NCBI GenBank assembly: GCA_016185145.1
Contig: JACPOB010000070.1
Span: 70,801-134,800 of the forward strand
Source of the DNA: Rhodospirillales bacterium
Lineage (GTDB): Bacteria; Pseudomonadota; Alphaproteobacteria; Reyranellales; Reyranellaceae
DNA: 64,000 bases
Direction: 5' to 3'
Positions 56,149 through 64,000 of the stretch are shown in pieces. The notes under the pieces were generated by a model, which was not told the DNA's origin, ran no database searches, and worked only from the letters and a program-made list of their open reading frames with translations. Every line of letters starts with the position of its first letter. Within the stretch, counting starts at the first letter, position 1. The translations under genes and the position numbers were made by a program.

Positions 56149-57339
56149 TCAGTGTACGACCTCGAACAGGCCGGCGGCACCCATGCCGCCGCCGATGCAC
56201 ATCGTGACGACGACGTTCTTGGCCTTGCGGCGGCGGCCCTCGATCAGGGCGTGGCCGGTGCAGCGCGCGCCGGTCATGCCGAACGGATGGCCGATCGAGA
56301 TCGAGCCGCCGTTGACGTTCAGCTTCTCGTTGGGGATGCCGAGCTTGTCGCGGCAGTACAGGACCTGCACGGCGAAGGCCTCGTTCAGCTCCCAGAGGTC
56401 GATGTCGTCCATCTTGAGCCCGAAGCGCTTGAGCAGCTTGGGGATCGCGTAGACCGGGCCGATGCCCATCTCGTCGGGTTCGCAGCCGGCCACGACCAGG
56501 CCCTTGTAGATGCCGAGCGGCTTCAGGCCGCGCTTGGCGGCTTCGGCGTCGCTCATGACGACCGCGGCCGAGGCGCCGTCGCTAAGCTGGCTGGCGTTGC
56601 CTGCGGTGATCCACTTGTCGGCGCCCATCACCGGCTGCAGCTTGGCGAGGCCCTCGATGTTCGTGTCGGGACGGTTGCCCTCGTCCTTGGCGAGCTTGAC
56701 CGTCTTCTTCGACACCTCGTTGGTGTTTTTGTCGGTGACCAGCATCGTGGTTTCCATCGGCACGATCTCGTCGTCGAACTTGCCGGCCTGCTGGGCCGCT
56801 GCGGTGCGCAGCTGGCTCTGCAGCGAGTACTCGTCCTGGTACTGGCGGCTGATGTTGTAGCGGGCGGCCACCGTGTCGGCGGTCTGGATCATGGTGTGGT
56901 AGATGCCCGGCACGTGCTCCTGCACCCACGGATTGATCAGGCGGTTCTTGTTGCCGCCCGGCGGGCTCTGGATCAGCGAGACGGATTCCAGGCCGCCTGC
57001 GATCATCACCGGCACCTTGTCGACCAGCACGCGCTGGGCCGCCATCGAGATGGTCTGCAGGCCCGACGAGCAGAAGCGGTTCACGGTCACGCCCGAGACG
57101 CTGACCGGCGCACCGGCGCGCATCGCCGAGACGCGGGCGACGTTGGATCCCTGCGTGCCTTCCGGCGCGGCGCAGCCCAGGATCACGTCCTCGACTTCGG
57201 CGAGATCGACCTTGGCGCGCTCGGCGGCGTGCTTGATGACATGCGCGCCCATCTCGGCGGCATGGGTGTCGTTGAAGGCGCCGCGAAAGGCCTTGCCGAT
57301 CGGCGTGCGGGCGGTTGAGACGATGACGGCATCAGCCAT
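56149..57339 (-). CDS. Acetyl-CoA acyltransferase (thiolase)
   Basis: 396 aa. All catalytic blocks are intact: nucleophile Cys in [20 protein letters not shown] (near residue 88), [16 protein letters not shown] (near 325), [14 protein letters not shown] (near 355) and [13 protein letters not shown] (near 382). A FadA/FadI-type degradative thiolase. It lies 175 bases downstream of the FadJ-type gene on the same strand, with a family D repeat in between. Together they encode the last three steps of beta-oxidation. Confidence 0.95.
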   Translation of the reverse strand: MADAVIVSTARTPIGKAFRGAFNDTHAAEMGAHVIKHAAERAKVDLAEVEDVILGCAAPEGTQGSNVARVSAMRAGAPVSVSGVTVNRFCSSGLQTISMAAQRVLVDKVPVMIAGGLESVSLIQSPPGGNKNRLINPWVQEHVPGIYHTMIQTADTVAARYNISRQYQDEYSLQSQLRTAAAQQAGKFDDEIVPMETTMLVTDKNTNEVSKKTVKLAKDEGNRPDTNIEGLAKLQPVMGADKWITAGNASQLSDGASAAVVMSDAEAAKRGLKPLGIYKGLVVAGCEPDEMGIGPVYAIPKLLKRFGLKMDDIDLWELNEAFAVQVLYCRDKLGIPNEKLNVNGGSISIGHPFGMTGARCTGHALIEGRRRKAKNVVVTMCIGGGMGAAGLFEVVH

Positions 57340-57384
57340 GGTGTTCCTCCTGAATTAACTGTCGTAGCCCAAAAAACACTTTCC

Positions 57385-57506
57385 GTCGCCCTGAGCGTAG
57401 CCACGCGAAGCGTGGCGAAGTCGAAGGGCCTTCTCTCTGCCGGGTGATGCCGGGTCGTGGATAGAAGGCCTCTCCGCGCGGCCCTTCGGGCCTTGGTCGA
57501 GGCGAC
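57385..57506. repeat. Diverged family D repeat between beta-oxidation genes
   Basis: GTCGCCCTGAGCGTAGCCACGCG at the left, GGTCGAGGCGAC at the right, inner arms GAAGGGCCTTCTCTC and GAAGGCCTCTC. It lies just upstream of the thiolase start and downstream of the FadJ stop. Confidence 0.75.
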
Positions 57507-57514
57507 GGCTTCTC

Positions 57515-59608
<2,094 letters not shown>

Positions 59609-59709
59609 GGCGTTCTTCCCTGAAATCAGAGACGTTGAGGTTGGTCTCTCTTAGCAACAGGCGGGCGCCCCGCCCAGCGGCCAAAGGTTCCGCCGTGCGG
59701 CCGTTTTCC

Positions 59710-59830
59710 GTCATCCCGAGCGAAGCCGCCCGAAGGGCGGCGTAGTCGAGGGACCTCGTCTTGTCGCTGGTGCAGCAAAGACAAGGTCCCTCCGCTTCGC
59801 CTCGCTACGCTCGGCTCCGGTCGGGATGAC
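59710..59830. repeat. Family D repeat between the FadJ-like and HD genes
   Basis: GTCATCCCGAGCGAAGCCGCCCG at the left, CGGCTCCGGTCGGGATGAC at the right, inner arms GGGACCTCGTCTTGTC and GACAAGGTCCC. It fills most of the 59609-59837 gap. Confidence 0.85.
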
Positions 59831-59837
59831 GACATCG

Positions 59838-60737
59838 CTAGCGCCGCGCGAGATCGCGCAGGACGAGGCCTTGGCTGTCGTCGGACGGACGCGCGGAATT
59901 CGGGCCCATCGCCCGACGACCGTGCTCGATGACGCAGACATGCGAATAAAGATTGGCCAGCCACTGCCGGCCCTCCGCGGTCATGTTCAGGGCCTGGACC
60001 GCCTCGCCCAGGAAGGGTTCGACCTTGGACCAGAAGAACCGGGGATAGTGATCGGCCACGTCGGCCGGCGTGGCGTAGCCCAGGCGCTTGTTGACCCCGA
60101 TCTCCTCGAACTCGTGGAACAGGGCATTGAGCTTGCGGGGATAGAGCGGGTCGCTGAGCTGGCCGATGAGATCGGCGGCGCGGACGAATGCCGCCTCGGT
60201 GTCGGTCTCGGCGTGATCTTCGTCGTCCGGCACCGGAAAGCGCGTGAGCTCGATGTTGCGCGCCAGCCGGTCGGGCTCGATCAGCGGATTGAAGGTGAAG
60301 CGCTCGCGCACGCAGATCTTCGAACGGTCGACATGGTAGGGCGCCAGGGCCGCATCCGAGGCGCCGCGCGGCAGCTCGATCATGTCGCCCTTCTCGTTGG
60401 CGACGAAACGATGCTCGGTGTCGGCCCGGCAAATGCCGCGCAGATAGCCGATGTCGTGCAGCAGGGCCGCCAGCACGACGTGCAGCCACATGTCGGGCGG
60501 GACGTCGGTGCGCAGCCGCCGGCCGCGCAGGATGTCCTGCGCCACCAGCGTCACCAGGGCGGTGTGCTCGGCGGTGTGATAGAGCGCATCGCTGAGCGAC
60601 AGGCGTTCGATCACCAGCCGCGCCGCCTCGCCCAAAAGCTCGGCCTGCGGCGACACCGCGCGGCCGTAGCTGCGCACGAACGTTTCGATGAGGCGGTCAG
60701 CCAGCGAATCGGCCAGCAGGGAAGAAGTCTGGAGCAT
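59838..60737 (-). CDS. HD-domain protein
   Basis: 299 aa from the ATG at 60737. HD motif: the first His in YHTAEHTALV (near residue 55) and the His-Asp pair in LAALLHDIGYLRGICRADTE (near 92). A further Asp lies in RAADLIGQLSDPLYPRKLNA (near 188). Most such proteins are metal-dependent phosphohydrolases (dNTPase, cyclic-nucleotide or (p)ppGpp-type). No extra domain is visible to fix the substrate. The ATG overlaps the stop of the upstream small gene (TAATG), so the two are translated together. Confidence 0.85.
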   Translation of the reverse strand: MLQTSSLLADSLADRLIETFVRSYGRAVSPQAELLGEAARLVIERLSLSDALYHTAEHTALVTLVAQDILRGRRLRTDVPPDMWLHVVLAALLHDIGYLRGICRADTEHRFVANEKGDMIELPRGASDAALAPYHVDRSKICVRERFTFNPLIEPDRLARNIELTRFPVPDDEDHAETDTEAAFVRAADLIGQLSDPLYPRKLNALFHEFEEIGVNKRLGYATPADVADHYPRFFWSKVEPFLGEAVQALNMTAEGRQWLANLYSHVCVIEHGRRAMGPNSARPSDDSQGLVLRDLARR

Positions 60738-60982
60738 TATCGGTTCCGCCGGACGGTCGGCTGAGGGTGACGATGGACGAACGGCCAGGAGCCGACGACA
60801 GGATAGTAAATGGGCACATAGACCGGTTGGATGACAATCTGCGGTTCCGGCGGCGGCTCGTACCATGGCGTCGGCGGCGCGCTGCTGCCGCGCAGGACGA
60901 CGACCGGCGAGGGCGAGGCATCGTCGGCGAGGGCAGGGCTTGCGATGACGATCAGCGCAAGCAGCAGGCTGGCAAGGCGCAT
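60737..60982 (-). CDS. Small secreted Pro/Tyr-rich protein
   Basis: 81 aa. Leader LASLLLALIVIASPALADDA. The mature 60 residues are rich in Pro, Tyr and Val (PPTPWYEPPPEPQIVIQPVY, then VPIYYPVVGSWPFVHRHP). It probably forms a surface or periplasmic coil. It overlaps the HD gene by one base. No family recognised. Confidence 0.6.
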   Translation of the reverse strand: MRLASLLLALIVIASPALADDASPSPVVVLRGSSAPPTPWYEPPPEPQIVIQPVYVPIYYPVVGSWPFVHRHPQPTVRRNR

Positions 60983-61038
60983 CGTGGCCTCATCATAGCG
61001 GACGGTTCCGCCCAGCGGTAAGCAATCACGCTAGGGCG

Positions 61039-61084
61039 TTTTCCATCCGAATGGAACCGCGAGCGGCTCCATTCGGATGGAAAA
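61039..61084. repeat. Imperfect 22-bp inverted repeat
   Basis: TTTTCCATCCGAATGGAACCGC and GCGGCTCCATTCGGATGGAAAA, two bases apart (61039-61060 and 61063-61084), one mismatch. It is the first of two hairpins in the 60983-61219 gap and may terminate transcription on both strands. Confidence 0.85.
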
Positions 61085-61112
61085 GCACGCCACGGCTATG
61101 CTGATTAGACAG

Positions 61113-61151
61113 GCACATTCCGTTCGGCTGATCCAGCCGAACGGAATGTGC
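61113..61151. repeat. Perfect 17-bp inverted repeat
   Basis: GCACATTCCGTTCGGCT (61113-61129) and AGCCGAACGGAATGTGC (61135-61151) around GATCC. The second hairpin of the gap. It lies 69 bases upstream of the Bug-type binding-protein gene, so it may be regulatory rather than a terminator. Confidence 0.85.
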
Positions 61152-61219
61152 TCTAGCACTGTCGGGTCGCAGTCGCTATGCATCGCCGCGCAAAATGAAC
61201 TCACGAGGATGACAGAGCA

Positions 61220-62212
61220 ATGACGACGACGAGACGTACCCTTCTTCGCGCCACCGCTGGCTTCGCCGTCGCAAGTCCCGCCATCGTCCCGGAAATCGTG
61301 AGGGCCCAGCCGGCGTGGCCTGCCAAGCCCATCACCATCGTGGTGAACTTCCCGGCCGGCGGCCTCACCGACGGCATCGCCCGTTCGTTCGGGCAGCACG
61401 TGCAGCAGTCGACCGGGCAGCAGGTCATCATCGACAACAAGCCCGGCGCCAGCGGCAATATCGGCGCGGCCCTGGTCGCCCGCGCGCCGGCCGACGGCTA
61501 CACCTTCCTGCACTCGGTCTCGAGCACGCTGGTGCAGAACCGCGTGATGTTCAAATCGCTGGGCTTCGACCCGGACAAGGACTTCACCATCGTCTCGGGA
61601 ACCTCGTCGGGCGTGCTGCCGGTCGTGGTGCACAAGTCGGTGCCGGTCGGCAACCTCAAGGAGCTCGTCGAGTACGCCAGGAAGAACAAGGTGAACTTCG
61701 GTTCGTGGGCGCTGGGCTCCTCGGCGCATGTCTTCGCCCAGGGTCTGAATCAGAAGTACGGGCTCAACATGGAGGTCGTGACCTACAAGGGCGAGGCGCC
61801 GATGTGGCAGGACATGGGGGCGGGCCAGCTGCAGGCCGCCATGGGCAGCCCGCAGGCCTTCAATGCCCTGCTGGTCAAGGGCGAGATCAAGCCGATCGCG
61901 GCACCCAGCCGCGTGCGCGCCGGCAAGCTGCCTGACGTGCCGACCTCGATCGAGCAGGGTTTTACCGACGACTCCTTCGTGGTGCGCGGCTGGCTGGCGC
62001 TCGCCGCACCCGCGGCGACGCCCAAGCCGGTGGTGCAGAAGATGTCCGACCTCTGGGTGGCCGCTGCCGATTCCGAGCCCGGCCGCAAGATGATGGAGAG
62101 CTTCGGGCTCACCGAGAAGCCGCTGAACCACGAGGAGGTCATGAAGGATTACGAGGTCCTCAAGGCCACCGTCATCCCGCGCATCGTGGCGCTCGGCATC
62201 ACGCCGGAGTAG
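61220..62212 (+). CDS. Bug-family (TctC-like) tripartite tricarboxylate binding protein, orphan
   Basis: 330 aa with a Tat leader (TTRRTLLRATAGFAVASPAI). Typical Bug pattern: AWPAKPITIVVNFPAGGLTD at residue 31, QVIIDNKPGASGNIGAALVA near 68, VNFGSWALGSSAHVFAQGLN near 158, and LPDVPTSIEQGF near 238. Family members bind carboxylates in the periplasm and feed TctAB. No tctA or tctB is near, a common situation for this very expanded family in beta- and alphaproteobacteria. The NTF2-like gene 68 bases downstream may be co-transcribed. Confidence 0.93.
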   Translation: MTTTRRTLLRATAGFAVASPAIVPEIVRAQPAWPAKPITIVVNFPAGGLTDGIARSFGQHVQQSTGQQVIIDNKPGASGNIGAALVARAPADGYTFLHSVSSTLVQNRVMFKSLGFDPDKDFTIVSGTSSGVLPVVVHKSVPVGNLKELVEYARKNKVNFGSWALGSSAHVFAQGLNQKYGLNMEVVTYKGEAPMWQDMGAGQLQAAMGSPQAFNALLVKGEIKPIAAPSRVRAGKLPDVPTSIEQGFTDDSFVVRGWLALAAPAATPKPVVQKMSDLWVAAADSEPGRKMMESFGLTEKPLNHEEVMKDYEVLKATVIPRIVALGITPE

Positions 62213-62280
62213 GCTTCCAGGCGGCCGGCGCGTAGCGTCGCCGGCCGCAATGCCCAAAACAATCCACCAGGGAGTGAACC

Positions 62281-62739
62281 ATGCGTATCACTCGTCGTCA
62301 TCTGGCCGCCGCCGGCGCACTGGCGCTCGCCGCTCTGCCAGCGATTGCCCCAATCACCGCTCGGGCCGAATCCGCCGACGAGGCGGCGGTCGCCAAGGCT
62401 GTGGACGATCTCACCAAGGCGATGATCGCCGCCGATCGCGCTCAGCTCGAGGCGCTGACGGCCGAAGCGCTGAGCTACGGCCACTCGGGCGGCAAGGTCG
62501 AGACCAAGAAGGAATTCATCGACGTCATCGCCGGCAAGAAGACGACCTACAAGTCGATCACCCTCACCGATCCGGTCGTCAGCGTCGCCGGCAACAACGC
62601 CATCGCCCGCCATACCTTCGCCGCCGAAGTCGAGGCGGGAGGCCAGGCGAGCTCACCCAAGATCGGCGTCATGCAGGTCTGGGTGAAGGACGGCGGCAAC
62701 TGGAAGCTCTTGGCTCGCCAGGCGTTCCGGACTTCCTGA
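62281..62739 (+). CDS. Exported NTF2-like (DUF4440) protein
   Basis: 152 aa. Twin-arginine leader MRITRRHLAAAGALALAALP, cleaving near ITARAES. The mature part (VDDLTKAMIAADRAQLEALT, LSYGHSGGKVETKKEFIDVI, MQVWVKDGGNWKLLARQAF) is DUF4440/SnoaL-like. It follows the Bug-type binding protein and may modify or bind the same ligand in the periplasm, but no direct evidence exists. Confidence 0.85.
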   Translation: MRITRRHLAAAGALALAALPAIAPITARAESADEAAVAKAVDDLTKAMIAADRAQLEALTAEALSYGHSGGKVETKKEFIDVIAGKKTTYKSITLTDPVVSVAGNNAIARHTFAAEVEAGGQASSPKIGVMQVWVKDGGNWKLLARQAFRTS

Positions 62740-62850
62740 CCGGGCCGGCCGCGCTGACAATTATCGATGGCATCCACTGGCCGGGTGTGCTCGTTATCCA
62801 GGAACTCGACATCGGCGCCTTTGGAACATGAATTGGGGGTGTTTGAGCAG

Positions 62851-63411
62851 ATGAGCAAGCGTCCCCGTATCGAAGGCTACGCCATTGTCAGCCGCGAAGG
62901 CATGATCGCCAAATCCGACGGCTCCTTTCCCGAGGAGCTGAAGATCCCGGCTGACCAGGAATTCTACCAGGAGTCGCTCGACCGGGCGTCGGCGGTCGCC
63001 AACGGCCGGCATTCGGCCGAGGGCGGGCCCAAGGAGAAGAGCCGCAAGCGCATCGTCCTCAGCCGCCAGGTGCATCGCATCGTGCACGATCCCAGGAACG
63101 CCAATGCCATTCTTTGGAATCCCGCGACGGCGCCGTTCGAGGAAGCTTGGCTGAAGCTCGGCCTGGAGGATGGCATCCTGGCGGTCGTGGGCGGCACCGA
63201 CGTGTTCGGCCTGTTCCTGACCATCGGCTACGACGCCTTCTACCTGACGCGGGCGTTGGCCAGCGTACCGCGCGGCCGGCCGGTCTTTCCCGGCGTCGGG
63301 CATGACGTTCCGGCCGAGGAGCCATTGAAGAAGCATGGGCTTGTGCTCAAGAGCACGCGCATGCTCGATCCGGTGAGCGAGACCGCGGTTCAGGAATGGG
63401 GACCGAAATGA
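62851..63411 (+). CDS. RibD/dihydrofolate-reductase-fold protein
   Basis: 186 aa from the ATG at 62851. An upstream in-frame start at 62767 lacks a ribosome site. Sequence KRPRIEGYAIVSREGMIAKS, RIVLSRQVHRIVHDPRNANA and LEDGILAVVGGTDVFGLFLT resembles the RibD C-terminal reductase fold. VVGGTDVF corresponds to the glycine-rich turn for the cofactor. It is a likely NADPH-dependent reductase of unknown substrate. It overlaps the next gene by four bases. Confidence 0.75.
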   Translation: MSKRPRIEGYAIVSREGMIAKSDGSFPEELKIPADQEFYQESLDRASAVANGRHSAEGGPKEKSRKRIVLSRQVHRIVHDPRNANAILWNPATAPFEEAWLKLGLEDGILAVVGGTDVFGLFLTIGYDAFYLTRALASVPRGRPVFPGVGHDVPAEEPLKKHGLVLKSTRMLDPVSETAVQEWGPK

Positions 63412-63734
63412 GCAGCCAGCCGACCATCGCCCGCATCTGGCGCGGCCGTGTCCGTCGCGAACGTGCCGACGAGTACGAGAAGTACAATTACGCCGTCGGC
63501 ATCAAGCCTCTGATCGAGAAGGCGCTGGGCGTGCAGACATTCCGCGAGGACCGCGAGACCGAGAGCGAGTTCATGACCATCTCCTACTGGGAGGACATCC
63601 CGGCGATGGCCCGCTTCACCGGCCGCGATCCCACCGACATCCATCATCTCGACCGCGATCCGGAGTTCCTGATCGAGCTGCCCAAGTCGGTGCAGATCAT
63701 CCGCCTGCTCACCAGCCACGGAAAGACAGGGTAG
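63408..63734 (+). CDS. Small ABM-like (dimeric alpha/beta barrel) protein
   Basis: 108 aa from the ATG at 63408, overlapping the previous stop. A start at 63396 is also possible. Pattern IARIWRGRVRRERADEYEKY, SEFMTISYWEDIPAMARFTG and DRDPEFLIELPKSVQIIRL fits the antibiotic-biosynthesis-monooxygenase-type dimeric barrel. Such proteins often act as small oxygenases or heme-degrading enzymes. No metal ligand is conserved here. Confidence 0.75.
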   Translation: MSSQPTIARIWRGRVRRERADEYEKYNYAVGIKPLIEKALGVQTFREDRETESEFMTISYWEDIPAMARFTGRDPTDIHHLDRDPEFLIELPKSVQIIRLLTSHGKTG

Positions 63735-63735
63735 C

Positions 63736-63871
63736 GCTGGGGGCGCGCCACTGGAGTGGCGCGTCATATTCGGACCGCGGGCGTCCCGCCCGCCTCATGA
63801 TTCATGAGCGGGCGGGACGCCCGCGGTCCGAATCATGAGAAGACGCGCCACTGGAGTGGCGCGCCCCCGGC
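63736..63871. repeat. Nested repeat: family B hairpin inside a family A element
   Basis: Outer ends GCTGGGGGCGCGCCACTGG (63736) and GAGTGGCGCGCCCCCGGC (63871) belong to family A. Between them is an exact 26-bp-arm hairpin of family B, ATTCGGACCGCGGGCGTCCC (63768-) and GGGACGCCCGCGGTCCGAAT (ending 63833). One element has inserted into, or been captured by, the other. Confidence 0.9.
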
Positions 63872-64000
63872 TCAGAACTCCACCACCATCCCGTCGTGCG
63901 CGGCCTCCAGGGCGATCTCGCTCTGGCGGCCCAGAAGCTCGGCGCTCATGTGGGTGACGATGGTGCGTTTGGCGCCGATCTCGGGCAGGTGGCGGGCGAG
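63872..64000 (-). CDS. C-terminal end of a metallo-beta-lactamase-fold hydrolase (partial)
   Basis: Only the last 42 codons are in the window: LARHLPEIGAKRTIVTHMSA, then ELLGRQSEIALEAAHDGMVV and EF-stop at 63872. The KRTIVTHMSAEL and AHDGMVVE segments are the final conserved parts of PhnP-like MBL-fold phosphodiesterases. The rest lies beyond the window edge. Confidence 0.75.
   Translation of the reverse strand, partial: LARHLPEIGAKRTIVTHMSAELLGRQSEIALEAAHDGMVVEF

Noticed and set aside
55697..56200. IS1096-like transposon because of the pRiA4b ORF-3-type gene
   Set aside because: The domain also occurs widely as a stand-alone gene, and no transposase or terminal repeats surround it.

Overview
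The window is GC-rich with densely packed genes. It reads as part of an alphaproteobacterial chromosome, probably a soil or water heterotroph. The evidence is the aa3-oxidase subunit IV family protein, the many Tat-type leaders, the density of ABC and Bug-type solute-binding proteins, the OpgGH pair, and interspersed palindromic repeats of the kind common in Bradyrhizobium/Reyranella-like genomes. The genus cannot be fixed from the sequence alone. I saw no rRNA, tRNA, CRISPR array, integrase or complete insertion sequence.

Layout. 0-6 kb: a crotonase-fold protein, then an Fe3+-type ABC importer (ATPase, two paralogous binding proteins, fused permease). 6-12 kb: small orphans, then a TetR-controlled HlyD/ABC-2 efflux operon with a clear operator. 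12-15 kb: small envelope proteins, a Sel1 protein, an M23 peptidase and a DUF4239 protein. 14.9-17.9 kb (minus strand): a GRRM-type RiPP cassette. It has a Gly/Trp/His/Asn-repeat precursor, its radical SAM/SPASM maturase, a translationally coupled secreted Pro/Gln-rich protein, and an upstream acetyltransferase. 17.9-33.6 kb: mixed accessory enzymes (royal-jelly-like protein, cupin, multicopper oxidase, lactate/malate dehydrogenase-like protein, amidohydrolase, aspartic-protease-like protein, gamma-glutamyltransferase, haloacetate dehalogenase-like hydrolase) and several unknowns. 34.1-37.4 kb: opgG and opgH for osmoregulated periplasmic glucans, with opgH frameshifted. 37.4-40 kb: a scar with two gene remnants, small unknowns and an RlmM-like methyltransferase. 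40.1-49.1 kb: a LysR regulator divergent from a polyamine/opine-type ABC importer, followed by a multi-subunit flavin/iron-sulfur amine or opine dehydrogenase. 49-56 kb: GST, two GNATs, a PhyH dioxygenase, a secreted class II aldolase, an FMN hydroxyacid oxidase, an HCCA isomerase and a serine hydrolase. 56-60 kb: thiolase plus FadJ-type beta-oxidation pair. 60-64 kb: HD protein, orphan Bug-type binding protein, small enzymes and the end of a metallo-beta-lactamase-fold gene.

Two things stand out. First, the GRRM cassette is a compact peptide-modification system with a coupled gene that I do not know from described GRRM loci. Second, at least six families of long palindromic repeats sit at gene and operon junctions. 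In several places they have become the coding start or end of the neighbouring protein, and in one place one repeat family is nested inside another. Three genes (beta-barrel protein, small secreted protein, opgH) carry single frameshifts, the last two beside short G/C runs, so some may be sequencing errors.
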